Origin: Ulva prolifera
Taxonomy: Eukaryota; Chlorophyta; Ulvophyceae; Ulvales; Ulvaceae
DNA: 64,000 nt
Assembly: GCA_023078555.1 (NCBI GenBank)
Contig: CM041196.1
Coordinates: 2,666,001-2,730,000 of the forward strand
Direction: 5' to 3'
Every line of letters starts with the position of its first letter. Position 1 is the stretch's first letter. This document shows, piece after piece, positions 11,070-23,414 of the stretch. The translations under genes were made by a program, and so were the position numbers. A model generated the notes under the pieces. It had not been told where the DNA came from, did not search any database, and saw only the letters and a program-made list of their open reading frames with translations.

Positions 11070-14000
11070 CTACAGCCGCGGGTTGCGGATCGGGCCCCGT
11101 GCGGCCGTGTCGGCCGGGCGTTGCGGAGGCGGGTAGCGGGCACCGTCGTCACCCGATGCCCTCCGCCGGCGCTCCCCGAACGCGCCGATCTCCTCCGGCC
11201 CAGGACTGGCCCGCGTCAGGGGTGAGTGAGCCATCGACATGATGTCTGTCGTGCTCGTGGACGCCACCTCCACACACCCCGCCGATAGCCCAACCGGCGG
11301 CTCGGCAGCCACCGGCGGCCTCCGGGTTGCGTGCACCCCTGGAGGAGTCCCCAGGCGGCCCGTGGACAACGGCCCAAACTCCATGGTCGCTGTCAGCGTC
11401 TCTGTCACCTCCGGGATGACCGACATGCCGCTTGGCAGCGGCGAGTTGTTCCAGTCGAGCAGAGAATCGCTGTCCTCGGGGACCGGGCCAGGCTGCGGCG
11501 CCGGAGCGGCGGGCGCCGGGCCCGGCATGCGCGGCGGCGGGTATTGCGTGTCTGCTGCAGGAGCTTCTGCGGGGTCCGCGGGCAGTTGTGCCAGCGGCAG
11601 AGGTGAGCCGCCGCCACTGGCGGTGCCGCCGTGAGGCGGCGGCTGCCGCCGCCTCCGCGCGCGCGAAGTGGCGGCAGAGCCGCCGTCTGCCAGCGAAGCC
11701 GCCTGCGGCAACCGCGGGCTGCTTGGCGCGGATGCGCCCTCCGCCGGCTGCCGCACTGAGGCCACGGCGCGGCCGTCGGGCACAGCTTCGCCGCCCTCGC
11801 CGGCGCTGACGGCCGCAGCGGCGGCGGCGGCAGCAGAGGTGGAGCGGTTGAGGCCACGGTCGCCGCGGGAGGAGCGCATGGAGTGGAAGAGGGACCAGGA
11901 GCGCGATGCACTGCTGACATCCAAGGCGTCGTCGCCGGTGGACCGCTCGCTGCTGGCGTCGGCCGCGGTGCCGCGGGAGGCCTTGGAGGCATTTCGGTAG
12001 AAAGCAAAGCTGCGCCGCGCGGGGTGCGGGCTGCTGCCGCTGCCGAGGGAACCCTGCGGACCGAGGCCGTCGCCGCCGCCCTGGCTCACCTGCACACGCA
12101 GCAACTGCTCCTGTCATTTGTGCAGCCACAGTGTGCGACCGGCGGCACCCATGCCACCAACATCGACTTCATGCACGTCGCCGCCGCCTCCAAATGCCGG
12201 CGCTGAGGCCAGCACTGCATCACGTGTAAGAACAGCAGTCTTGTGGCACAGGCAAGGAGACTATCGGAAGACCCCGCATGGGTTGCGTGGGCATCTGTGT
12301 GTACTTGTGCATACAAGGATGTTGTGTTGCAGATCACCGGTCTGCAAATTAGAAACACTGAATGCCTTAAGGCATGCCTTGCCAGCAATGTTTTGCAGCA
12401 GCGCCCCGCAAATTTGCAGGCCGCTGCCGCAAAACATTGCTGGCAAGGCATAGCACTCTGCATGAGTCGGGGCAGATGGGGAAGGCGATGAGGGTGGAGG
12501 GAGGAGGGGGGAACGGGGCACACGTGGTCGTTTGTGCGGCGGCTGCCGAGGTGGATGGATCCGAGGAGGCCGTTGCCAGGCTGCGCAATTCGACCCGCAA
12601 TCGGCGCGAGAGGCCGCTTGATCACTGCAACACGGCCACTGTTTGACGAATCCGTGCGCAATGAAACACGTACTACAGACTCTGTGAATCAGAAAAGCTC
12701 TCCAAGCCGGCGAGATTCCCGCTAGAATGGGAATTTCCGAAAAATGCCGCCACTTTTGGAACGCCGATAGGTCTCACCGCTGGAAGTGCTCATTGTCATT
12801 GTCATAGAGCCATCAGCAGCGAGCGCAGCCCGTTGGCAGCGCGGCCTCGGCGGTGCAGCACGTCAATATATATACGGCTCAATTGTGATCACGTGCTCAC
12901 ACGCAGTGGCATGGCGTGGGCACAGCGGCGTGGGGGAGGCAGGGCCGAGGGGGGCCTGAGCGCACCAGACACGAAGTTGCGGGGGGCCTGCTTCTTGAGG
13001 TAGCGCACGGCGGCGTCGCCGACGCGGAGGTGGTGCTTGTGCATCTCCCACCACGCCCGGCACCGGTGCTCGTCGAGCCTGCATGCACCTCCGCTGACAT
13101 CAGGCACCGCCAAAAACAGGTTGTACATATTTCTGCTCTGTTGGTGACCTGCCATGCAGACGCCTGCGCCCTGACAAGCGGCAATGGGGGGACAGCGCTG
13201 CCGGCTCCATGCAGAGGCTGGTTCACGGGAGGCGCTGGACCGTTCACACATCCGCTTGTGCCCAATGCGAGGCCACAGAATGCGCCACCTGTGGCAGACG
13301 GCGACCACCGCGTGAGCTGCAAGATCGTGGCAGCAGCGGTGACGCAGGCAGCGCAGCTGCTGAGCGCGGCCAGGAGTTACGTGAGAACGTGTAAGAGGGG
13401 CGGCGCACTCAAGCGGGAAGTACAGCGCATGCGTGTCGAACACCTTTCTCACACCCTTCAGCTGCCCGAACCGCACAACAATGTGCTCGCTATCCGTCAC
13501 CACCCGCGGGCTGCTGTCCTCGCCACCATGGCGGTACACGGGGGACGTGGGCGAGAGCTCCCGCAGGCCGTTGCCGTGGCCGCCGTGGCGGCCAGGCCGC
13601 GCGATCGGCAGGGTTTCGCCGTCGGCGTTGTCGTCCGGGCCGCCGGGCTGCCCCGGCACGCGGCCATTGCGCGCCGCCTCGAGGAACTGCGCCATCGTCA
13701 TCGCGACCATCGGCACGGCGTGGTCGAACCGGGTGAGGGAGTTGACGACGAAGCGGTTGTAGCGGGCGGGCGTGAGGAGGGGGCTGCCGTTGGTGCCGGC
13801 CATTGCGTCGGCGTCCCACTCCTTGTGCTTGCGCAGCAGGGGGTTGCCGATGGAAAAGTTCTGGAAGTCCTCGTCAAACTCAAACGTGCCCTCCTGCACG
13901 TTCCCGCGGCCGTCGCGGTGTACACATCCAGGGGGCCCCCCGGAGCAAACAGCTGGCAGCTGGAGAGGGGTGACGAGGCCAAGCAGACAGCTTCAGCGCA

Positions 14001-14662
14001 ACACCGATGACAAGCACCGGCCACAGGCGCAAACAAGATGCAGGCACACGCATGAGTTCATGTGTGTTGGCATGACAGGACGCGCCAGCGAAGTTATGCA
14101 GAGCTGCTGCACCCGCAACGCTCCCAAACTTTCTCGCTGTGTGCGACAGCAGACCCTGACTGAAGCAGCCGGAAACAGGACAGGAATGAGCGCAGGTACA
14201 AGTGCAGCGCAGAAATAAGTACTCAAGACACGGCAAAGAACACAATCAGCACAGCAAGGTCAACGACGAAACACGGGGGGGGGGGGGGGGGGGGGGGGGG
14301 GGCGCTGCCGCACGTCATTGACTTCATCGTAGTAGGCATTGATGACGATCGCGAGCAGCAGAGACGTCCACACGAAGCCGAGCACGAATAGCGAGAGGGT
14401 GTAGAGCAGCGGCGCGAGGACGGTGTTGGTGCGGTTGAGGGCGTCGTAGTCGACGTCGCCGGTGGTGAGGCGCAGCATGCTCATCACGCTCTCCATGAGC
14501 GTCTGGAAGCCGTCGTTGCTGACGTAGAAGCCGAGGAAGAAGCTCTGCGCGAAGCCGAGGAATACGACGGTGCTCATCAGCAGGAACGTCACGATCTGCG
14601 GCGCACAGTGCGTGTAGGTGAGTGCATGTACGTGAGGTGTGACAGTGCGCTCAGGAAGGGCA

Positions 14663-14693
<31 letters not shown>

Positions 14694-17600
14694 ATGCTTC
14701 GGTGTAGTCTGCCATGCAATGGCCCGAGTCCTTGAAACTGTTCCAGCAAGCAGGGGGTCGGGAGGGGGACAACCAGGTGCACGAAGGATTCAAACGTCAC
14801 GGGCCGATTTGCAGCTCTGGTGCGTGCGAGTATTGGTGTTGGGGCCTCAGGGATTGTAGACACTAAGACTCTCACCGGCCAGCTGTCGCGGCAGGCCATG
14901 CTCCAAGTGGTGAATGCATGCCCGCATCGACGTCAGCACAAACGACAACAGCAGCGACGTCCGCTGCGTTGCTACCTCGCCGGACTGAACAAGCAGGAAC
15001 GCCTATCACCAAGACACCGTGACCTCCAGCCCCTGGCGCTTGTGGGTGCTGCCTGAGGGTGCTGCCCCGGCAGCCAGAGGCGCCCGGTGAAGTTCTGTAC
15101 GTGCATTGTACCAGTGGCTACACGGGGACTACCATATGAGAGACGCAAGCACAGCACGCAGCGCACCGCAGGGAAGGCACGGGTGATGGTGCGGCCGATG
15201 GTGCCAAACACGGGGATGTTGCGGGTGTACTTGAAGACACGCAGCCAGACGCAGAAGGAGAGCAGCGCCCCGAGGCTGCGCTCGATGCGCAGCCGCGACG
15301 ACGGCCCGTGCAGCTTCGCGAAGTCTGAGCCGAAGGGGTCAGAGCCGGAGGCGACGTCCTCAGGGCTGAAGTTCGCGAGGGCCGAGACGTTGTGGATGCG
15401 CAGGCCGACGATCGTCAGCGTCGTGGCCATCATCAGCACCGACATCCAGAAGAAGGGGTTCCTGCACCGCAGCCGCCGCGTGAGCTCTGCCGCAGGCCTC
15501 GTCGGCGCCCTTGGCGCAGGGGCCCTCACACTGAGAGGCATGCACGGGCAGCACGTCATGGAGGACTGCAGAGAGGGGGGATCGGCGAATGGGAGTGGGT
15601 GGCCATTGGCATTTCACGCAAGTTTGAAAGCTTTGCCGAGCACATGACAGGCATCCTCAAAGCAGGTGACATCGCAGATGCTGTGGACGAGGCGATGTGA
15701 AACATTTGACTGTGCACTGCCACGTCTTGTACAGCTGCAGTCATGTACTAGCAGGCGGCTTGCTTTCGCGCCCTCTGTACCTGTGAGCAGGCCTGCCGTC
15801 GTCACGCTTGGAGCGCTTCCACCTGCTGTGAGGCCTGCGCTGGCTTACTAGCATGGCGGGTCGGGGCGCACCGGGACCATGCATCTGGGGCATGCCGTGA
15901 CGTCGGGACTACATGCATGAAGGCGGGGTCGGGGCGCACCGGGACCAGTGCTGCCGGAAGGAGCCCTCGCGCTTGAGGATGGCCGGCACGATGTCCGCCG
16001 CAAAGATGCCGACGCAGAGGATGACAAAGAGCACCTCCACGGCGAGGCGGCCCCAGCCGAGGAAGTGGGAGTAATACTGCAGCCGGAAGGCCTCGTAGCC
16101 GATGCGGGACTCCGCGAGGCCGGAGCCGTGTATCTCCACCTGCACACCGCCGCCGCCGCCTCATGCTTACGTTCGCAGACGCAAGTATGCGAGGATGGGT
16201 CATCAACTGGGGGTTTATCTGTGCGACGTCCTTTAGTGTTGGCCCCCGTGCTGCCAGTGGATCATCGGGGTGCAGCGCTTGGCAGGTTCTGGGAACGCTC
16301 CGCGTGAGATTAGCGCTGCTGTGTCAGAGGGAGACGATTGCAGACGGCGCTGGGGAGATAGTGACGGGTGTGTGCATTGTTTGTCTGGTCGGCTGCCCAA
16401 GACATCCCTTGGCAACCATAATTTTGTCAAGGCTGGACAGAAACTAGCAAGCGCATGCGAGCCGAGTAGCTGATGCCAGCTCGCATCACGTGAACAGCCG
16501 CACCAACACCATACAGCACGCACAGCGCGCGGGCAATGCCCAGAGTATGGGCAAAACGGCCGCTGACAAACGCGCGGAACAGGTCGCATCTTTCAGCTTC
16601 AGCCCTGAGTGGCACAAGAGTCGCAGCGGACGCAGCGCGCACCATGAAGAAGACGGCGGCGACGAGGTCGGTGGCCGGGGAGTAGAGCGTCATCTCGACG
16701 ACGAGGAAGCGCGTCGCGGCGTCGACCCAGGAGGTCGACGACAGGAGGTCCGTGACTTCGTCAAAGGCATCCTCATCTTTGACGTCGAAGTCGTGCGCGT
16801 AGCCGCTGCCGTCAAACATGCGCAGCGACGTCTTGGACGTGTACACCGCGGAGGAGAGGTCTTCGTGCGAGCGGTACTTGAAGGCCGGCGTGCGCCGCAG
16901 ATAATCCTCCTTGTCCGCAAGAATCTGCAGCGGGAGCGGCCGTGGGTGTGTGTCGGGTGGGGCAAGGCCACCCCCCCAGGACCCGGGGGGGGGGGGTGCC
17001 TCAAGCCGGCAGCTGGAGGAACATTGAGCATTTGGATTGACAATGTGGCCATGGTCGCCGCGCTCGGTTCGGCTTTGAGCGGGAAACATGGCAAGCATAT
17101 AGACACCGGGAAGTGAATGGCACCTCATGCAACAGAGTTGCCGCAACGTACGAGCCGCGGCGCAGCACACAGCACACAGCAGGCGCGCAAGTTACTGGCG
17201 TACAGCGCGCCCGGCATGCCACGGCAGTGTCGCCCCATAAGAATTCTCCACAGTCTGCCACAGCGATACAGTCTCCGCAACCAAAAGCAGCAAGCGGCGG
17301 TCTCATAGCACATGCCGGGGTGTCAGGGGCGCACATCATCGCAGGTGCGGTTCGGCACACTCGCGCCGAACAGCCAGACCTGGGAGGGGTCGTCCACAGT
17401 CGCGCAGTACTGGTCGCCGCCGGAGCCGTCATCGGTGGACGGAGGCAGCTGCACGACTTCCCCGGCCGCCGTATGTTCGTGGTGCTGATGTGTCCGCGGG
17501 TCGTCGCCGTCACGCGCGCGACGCGACCGCCGCCGGTCCGCCGCCGCCGCCTCCCGCTCCGCCTCCTCCTCGCTCACCGGCACCCTCTCCTCCTCCCCTG

Positions 17601-20243
17601 CCGCCGGCCCCTCACCCGCCACCTCGTCGGCGCCTGACTCTTCGTATTCCCCTGACGCTTCATCTCCCAAAGCCACCTCGGCTCCCTCGCCCGCGTCCAC
17701 ACCGCCATCTTGTGTAGGCGTGTCCGCGCCCTGCCCGTCGTCAATAGCACCGGTGGTGTCCTCTCCGTTGTCATCCTCTGTGTCGATCCCATCCTCATCG
17801 GACCCAGCTGCCCCTGGCACGGCGGCGGTGGCAGGATCCGGCGACACTGCCCCCTCCGCGCCGGCAGGGCCAGCCGCGCTTGGCTCATCCCCGTCAACCG
17901 GAGGCTCCACGACCCCTTCGATGACATCACCAAACAGATCCAACACGCCGCCACTAGGCGCCGCCGGGGCCTCGCCCCCGACGTCCCCGTCGACCGCTAC
18001 ATCTGGATCGCTGGCGGCCACAGTGTCGTCAGCTGGCGCAACTACCTCAGGTGCTGGCGCTGCGGCGGCCGCCGGCAGTTCCACCGCTGGCACTGCGGCA
18101 GCCGTGGCTGGGGCAGGGGGTGCAGCCTGGGGAGCCGTATCGACCGCCACAGCAGCCGGCGCAGGCGAGACAGTAGCTGGCGCTGACAACGGTGATGCGG
18201 GCGCATTGGCGGGTTCCGCAACCGGAGCCGCCGGCGCAGCACCAGCCTCGTCATCGTCGCCATTGTCATCCTCACCGTCTGGATCTTCATCAGCGTCCCC
18301 GTCAATTACCGGGGTTTCCGCTGGAGTCGCAGTCACGTCGTCGTCCACCACTGGGGTTTGCGCCGGAGCTGGAGTCACGTCCCCGTCAACTACCGGGGCT
18401 TGCACTGGAGTCGCAGTCACGTCCCCGTCAATTACCGGGCTGTCCGCTGGAGACGCAGTCACGTCCCCGTCCACCACCGGCACCGGCGAGTCCGTGACGG
18501 TCCCTACATCCGTGTCCACAGGTGGCGCAGCGGCGGGGGGATTTGTGGCGGTTGGCGCAGCGGTGGTGGCAGAGGCGTCAGCCACGGCCTCGGCAGGGCC
18601 CTCGGGATCACCGTCAGGGTCCGCGGGGGAGGGGGCAGAGTCCTGGAGGAGGCTGCGGAGGGCGGCCATAGAGAGGCGGCCACCAGGCTGGGGCCTCATG
18701 TGGTGGGTGAGCTTCTGGGGTGCCATCAGCCGGCGCCGCTGCTGCTGCGGTGCGGCCGCCCCGGCATCTGCCGGCGCCTCCGCTTCTGCACATCCAGTTG
18801 CATAAATGACCTGGGAGGCCTGTGGTGCAGCTGGCGGCCAGTGAAGACACACATGCTTTGAGACTACAGTTTGCATTCACTCACATCAGGCACCTGTCAG
18901 CATGGACCACATACGTGTGACGGGATGGCCTGAGGTGCAGGTGCGACATTCTTCACCCGAGATGCGGTGAGGAGTGCCGCTAGCAGCGCACACATGCATG
19001 CCCGGCAGTCCATCAGCTAAAAGCCATCATGCTGATCGGGTACACAGTGGTAGATGAAACGCACAGGAGGCAGGCTCGTGTTGGTGAAGGGGGGGGGGGG
19101 GGGGAACCTGAACTGGTGCTGTTTGCAGCCGAGGTCGCGAGGAAGTGTGGCCACGCCCAGTCATCAGTCGACTCACCGTCCCAGATGTCGGGAGCATAGC
19201 AGAGCATCGCGGACTGTGGCAGGCTGAGCTCGTTGCGGCGGTCACACTCGAGGCGCACCCGCTTCTGCCGCAGCCGCACCGTGCCAACGACTACGTTGTT
19301 CAGCAGTGTGCCGTTCACGTGGCCCGGCCGGCGCTGCAGCGGCTCGTCCTCGGAGTATGGGTCTTTGCCCAGCAGGACAGCCCTGCGGATGGGGGGCTCT
19401 GTGAACGGATGCGGGTCCCCGGGATGGAGGGATGTGGAGTGGAATTGTGCTCTACGATTGAGGTCTGGCATGTCTGCAGCTTGCTGCGATCGTCCACAGC
19501 TGGCCCGCAGGAATGCGAGAAAAGCTGGGAATTTTGTTTGGGGCATGGCTAGCAGAATGCTCCTTGGGCGCCACTTTGGTGGCCCGTTTGACCGTGAAAT
19601 GTTCGAGGCACACTGGCCAAGTTGGACGACAAGTGGCGCTGCTTTTTACATTGACATGGGTTAGGTTGGTGGCAGTGTGCCATACAGATGTGAACGAACA
19701 TCGATGCTGTTGCGACAGGGCGCACCTGAAAGGGCCACGCCACCAGGACCAGAAATCAGCGACGGAATGAATTTGTTGGAATGTGTTGCTTGGATCTGGC
19801 CACTCGAGGGTGTTGGCGTACTTGCTGAAGACGTTGATCAGCATGTGCCCATCCCACGCAACGCTGACGAAAGGAGCTAGAGCTGCTAGCAGGTACGTCA
19901 GCAGGAACACCACGTACAGGACGAGATCAGCCCATAGCATTCGATGAGACCACTTGATCGACTGCACGGAGGATTCTCAGCTGAGATGGGCGCTTGGTGT
20001 TCCCGAAGCTGAGCGTGCGCTATGTGTAATGCCTTCAAAACGATGAACCCACGCAAGCGATGCATGCTTATCGCCTCTTCCACATCGATACAGCTGATGG
20101 GCATGCGAGAGCAGATCGTGGCGGAAAGTCGCAAACGGGTAGCTACGATGAACAAAGCCTTCTCGCAAAGCCCTCACCTTTGACACATACTTAGCTCGCT
20201 CCTTCGTGTGATCCACTTGGCGGGGAGAAATCGTATCACTCAT
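11070..20243 (-). CDS. polycystin-2-like (TRPP/PKD) cation channel, 11 exons, 1,566 aa
   Basis: Exons: 20243-20178, 19961-19726, 19382-19177, 18785-17335, 16924-16643, 16139-15940, 15461-15167, 14595-14314, 13893-13409, 13078-12901, 12089-11070; all phases agree. TM1 is about residues 33-55. The extracellular polycystin (TOP) domain starts with IHSVADFWSWWRGPF and resumes at SWVDAATRF (about 719) and EMTLYSP, all hallmark positions. TM2 is ~779-801, TM3 ~815-838, TM4 ~876-893, TM5 ~913-936. The pore has TTGD at 956-959 where PKD2 has LGD, and TM6 ends in LLLAIVINAYYDEV. PKD2-type channels pass cations including calcium in ciliary or ER membranes. Oddities: residues ~170-640 are an acidic Pro/Ala-rich insertion in the TOP domain, and the last ~340 residues are a disordered Ser/Pro/Ala tail. 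No EF-hand is obvious. Start: first ATG, shortly before TM1; a further 5' exon cannot be excluded. The exon 6 donor has an alternative 3 nt upstream. Confidence 0.9.
12374..12451. repeat. 23-bp-arm hairpin inside channel intron 10
   Basis: The arms 12374-12396 and 12429-12451 (ATGCCTTGCCAGCAATGTTT..) are perfect inverted repeats. The 32-nt centre is itself partly self-complementary. It is probably a small foldback transposon. It lies in the intron between exons 10 and 11. Confidence 0.8.
14275..14302. repeat. G28 homopolymer (C28 in the channel transcript)
   Basis: A run of 28 G on the plus strand. In the minus-strand channel gene it is a C tract starting 11 nt after the exon 8 donor. Confidence 0.95.
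14663..14692. repeat. G30 homopolymer (C30 in the channel transcript)
   Basis: A run of 30 G on the plus strand, in the intron just upstream of exon 8 and about 67 nt before its acceptor. Exon 8 encodes the pore and is therefore flanked on both sides by long C tracts in pre-mRNA. Confidence 0.95.
17335..18785 (-). other. exon 4 of the channel gene: giant acidic low-complexity insertion
   Basis: This 1,451-bp exon encodes about 484 residues dominated by Ala, Pro, Asp, Glu, Val and Thr, placed between the first third of the TOP domain (ending CYAPDIWD) and its return at VWLFGASVPNRTCDD. It includes about five tandem ~17-residue units of the form TPVVDGDVTATPA and long acidic runs such as DEDPDGEDDNGDDDE. 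Known polycystins have only a short loop here. It would be extracellular or luminal. The acceptor GTGCAG|AA and donor GAT|GTGCGC both fit phase, so read-through of an intron is unlikely; the whole 1.45 kb is open. Confidence 0.85.
19089..19104. repeat. G16 homopolymer in channel intron 3
   Basis: Sixteen G on the plus strand, 73 nt into the intron after exon 3. A related G12 run (16985-16996) lies about 60 nt upstream of the exon 5 acceptor. Confidence 0.9.
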
Positions 20244-21306
20244 TTCCTCCGAGATGCTTGCTCAAGCGCAAGCTCAGCCACGCAACTGGCGAGTTGTTCG
20301 GGATCGCCTCGCTCCCCGCTACGACCTGGCAACGTATTCGCCTTGCAAGGCTACTGACGGCATAGCGATACGTATCTCATGTCTTAGACTGCATATTCAT
20401 GAAACAAATACGGCAAAAACGCATTTTCACTCCCTGCAGCTCAGGTATCTGCGTGATCATCGTGAACCACCAGCACTTGAAGGTCTGAGCACTTGAAGGC
20501 TACATCCATCAACCTCGAAGCATGTTTGTGACAGATTGGCGAACTCAAGCTGCTCCCGCCTTCCACTAGCGACACTTCTGCCAACACCAGCGGAACTGTA
20601 AGGGATGATGTGTTTCACGCGCATGCATGCTCGATAACGCGAGCGCTGCGGCTTGACAGCTTGAACTAGTATACTGTACAGCGCTAGCGAGCGGCACCTA
20701 TGTTGCAAGAATAAGGTTATAATGCATAACATGTCGCAAGAATCGCATAGTAACACAGCGCAACGTTAACCTATAGACTACTGCCTCCCAAACATTGAGT
20801 GTTCTGAAGTCACCCAAGCCACTCCCGCAGCCTAGGCCTGTGAACAAAACCACCACCAACACAACGTTACGTTGTGGCATCATGCGCCCTCGACGCAAAC
20901 CTGACCATGCGCATCCACGCAGCCTCTAGCTCAAGCTCGCAGTAGGGCCACTGGACACACCTGCAATGGTTGACCCAATTGCAAGCCTGTCTTCCACCGA
21001 GGCCGCTATAGCTGCGGCGGCGAAACACATATGCATTACACATTCATGGATTACACATGCATGCATGTGTGATGCATGACGCCCTTGCAATTGCCCCTGC
21101 GCAAAGACTCTGGGTGCCCATCTGCTGCACGAACCCCCTAGGCCTGAACCTCCGGCCCGTTCACACACGTGCACGCGTGAAGCCACGTACTTCTCTTCCA
21201 AAGGGAGTGAGTCATGATCACCTCAGCACGCCCGCACCCCACCCCACACCGAGAGGCCATATGAATGCATATTAATACTATAGCTTAATACTTAATACTA
21301 TATTAT
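20244..21306. other. intergenic, 5' flank of the channel gene
   Basis: No ORF with convincing coding character. It presumably holds the channel promoter, but no motif can be defended. Around 20990-21070 there are several overlapping ATGCAT/CATATG palindromic words. Confidence 0.4.
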
Positions 21307-21314
21307 TGCAACAT

Positions 21315-21376
21315 GATATTACAAAAGAGTGAACGGGAGAAAACAAACACTGAAACCGAATCTCATCCGAATCAAC
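21315..21376 (-). mobile_element. short insertion with 8-bp target duplication (family R, copy 1)
   Basis: A 62-bp insertion flanked by TGCAACAT at 21307-21314 and 21377-21384. Its minus strand matches the insertions at 22505, 23513 and 58012 (core GTTTGTCTTCTTCCG..TCACTCTTTTG). Copies share one end (CTCTTTTGTAA-like) and differ in length at the other, as 5'-truncated retroposons do. Confidence 0.6.
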
Positions 21377-21384
21377 TGCAACAT

Positions 21385-22496
21385 ACACTATATTATAATA
21401 TAATACTATATATGATATTCCAAGCAGAACACACGGACACCTGTGCATCGCAGCCGCCTACTGCACCGCTTGCCGGGCAGACTCCGCAAGCGGATGGGGG
21501 GAGTCCGGGGAAAGCGGCCCCCGCGGAGCGGACAACGCGGCCCTGGTGTGATGCATGGCTTCAATCATATCCTTAGCCCACAAGTGTATTCTCGCGAGTG
21601 AGATCCCTGAACATACAGGACTGTGACGATTCAATGCTACTTCGCCAGCGGCGGTGCTCGCGGGCGACTTCGCGGCAGAGCGGCGTCGAAGGACCGCGCA
21701 ACGGTCGAGGTCTCAGGTTCAGCCATCTGTAGGCGAGTGGCATACCCTGCAGCCTGGTGACAGGCCCGCTGCAGCGTGCCGCGGCCAGCGGCGAGCGATC
21801 ATGACAAAGGCCACGCAGCCTGCAGCACGACGAGTGTGCCGGCGCAGGCTCACTGCAAACAAACAAACAAAACAGGGCTGCCATGCACAGGCTGTGGTGC
21901 AGTGAGAGGCGCCATCTGAGATCGTGGCCCCCCAGTGGCCTGTGCAGGTGCAGGTCGCCGACACGTCACAACGATTTGATGTGGCATACAATGTAAAGAA
22001 CTGCCGCGGGCTGTTGTGCTGAGCTGGTGAGCCTGTTGTTGAAATCGAGCTGCTGTTTCTGCGGGGCTGCATGCCTCCTCGCCTTTGCTCTGGTAAAAGA
22101 TAGCACTGCGTAGGCGCCTCATGGGCGTGGCCGTGGAGTGCACAGCGGCCCAGAGGAGCGGCTCCGCACGGCTGTGGGTGGCTTGAGGGGCATCGCGACA
22201 GAATACAAGCACACGCCTTCGGTGACGTTGTGATGTAAATCGAGTGGCTGTGGCGGCATTGTTTGGTCCAACTTCCCCAGAGTCTTCAGAAGTGGCATGC
22301 CGGACCGGACCGGACTGGACCGGACCGGACCGTCCCTGCAACAGTGTCAGGGAACTGCCTAAATGCCCAGCTATAGTGTCAGCAGTGCATGTTGCATGCT
22401 GGAGGTATGCATGCATGCCCACAACGCTATAGTAGGGACTGCATGAAGCTGACACACGTGCCACAGCTGCTTGTACAAGCCTCAAGAAATTCATGT
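21385..22496. other. stretch between two oppositely oriented family R copies
   Basis: No recognisable gene. A short CCGGA tandem repeat lies at 22300-22332. Together with its flanking inverted copies the interval could be read as a 1.27-kb element with terminal inverted repeats, but each copy has its own direct repeats, so independent insertion fits better. Confidence 0.4.
22300..22332. repeat. CCGGA pentanucleotide microsatellite
   Basis: About 6.5 units of CCGGA with one C-to-T change. Confidence 0.85.
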
Positions 22497-22504
22497 TTCT
22501 GTAG

Positions 22505-22585
22505 TGTGATCGTGCGTGTATGTGTTGCTGTTGATTCGGATGCGATTCGATTTCGGTGTTTGTCTTCTCCCGTTCCCTCTTTTGC
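22505..22585 (+). mobile_element. family R insertion, copy 2
   Basis: An 81-bp segment flanked by direct repeats TTCTGTAG (22497-22504 and 22586-22593). It is about 88% identical to the reverse complement of copy 1 over ~60 bp, including GATTCGGATGCGATTCG and the GTTTGTCTTCTCCCGTTC core. It is the longest of the four copies. Confidence 0.55.
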
Positions 22586-23203
22586 TTCTGTAGCATATAT
22601 TTCAAGCCCAGCTAGCTCTAGCGCTTCAAGTTGGCACCACGGCCAGCTAGCTCGGACTCAAGCTTGCTGCCGGCAGCTGCTTGAGCTGCCGGCCGCGCAC
22701 CTTGCCCACCTTGACTCCGTCGTCGCGATCGGCTGCGGGCCACTGTGGTGTGATGTGCAGCTGTAGACGCAGTGCCGTTGCGACCAGGAAATCGCAATCG
22801 GTAACCCTAGGGTTAACACCTGCGTGAGCTCACGCGCAGGCGCGGGGCTGCCATGGCGCGGGGATGCATCGGCTTTGCGGGTAAATTTAATGCATTCCTT
22901 TCGCGAGCGGCACAATATATAATATTACGAATGAAGCAGTTGCGTGGGGCGGTCGCGTGCATAGACGCTAACGACGATGCTGTCGAGGGTGCTTGCGTAC
23001 GTGTGCATGTCGGCCGGTGACTCGAAGTGTGCAGCTGCCGTGGCCGTGGCGAGAACTCGCTCGCGGCCGCGGCCTCTCGATCGATCGATCGTCACCGCGC
23101 CGCCGTAGCCATGGCGCACGGATCGTGTCCAGCCCCGCCGCCGCGGCACGATGCAGACCGATCGCGACATGTGCACACGCCCTGCAGCTGTGCAGGTGTA
23201 GAC

Positions 23204-23333
23204 GTGGCAATCCAGTGATATGTGTTGCAGTCCAGTGATCACGATATCGATATGGCCGCTGTATCACTGGGTCCTGGCACGTCGCGAGGTGCAAGGGTCC
23301 AGTGGTATAGCGGCTATATCACTGGATTGCCAC
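23204..23333. mobile_element. foldback (MITE-like) element, family F copy 1
   Basis: A 130-bp element with 17-bp perfect terminal inverted repeats GTGGCAATCCAGTGATA. Internally GCCGCTGTATCACTGGG pairs with most of a second arm near 23298-23314, so almost the whole element folds back. A second member is at 56393-56498. Confidence 0.75.
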
Positions 23334-23414
23334 AGTATATGATGGTACGTGATGGTCGGCCGCGCTGTCGCCGTCGTCCTCGCGGCGCTGTGGCTGCCGG
23401 TACCACGTGGCACT

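Noticed and set aside
11149-12129. 326-codon minus-strand frame
   Set aside because: Arg- and Ala-rich shadow of channel exon 11 in another frame. The exon frame joins exon 10 in phase and this one does not.
12916-14010. 364-codon plus-strand ORF
   Set aside because: It is antisense to channel exons 9 and 10, which join in phase with the pore exon.
17720-18805. 361-codon Ser/Ala/Thr-rich plus-strand ORF
   Set aside because: Antisense mirror of the low-complexity exon 4. GC-rich repeats open several frames.
21315-22585. One 1.27-kb transposon with 60-bp terminal inverted repeats
   Set aside because: Each arm has its own direct repeats and further single copies occur elsewhere, so two independent insertions fit better.
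22800-22820. Telomere-like AACCCTAGGGTT
   Set aside because: A single short palindromic word, not a tandem array.
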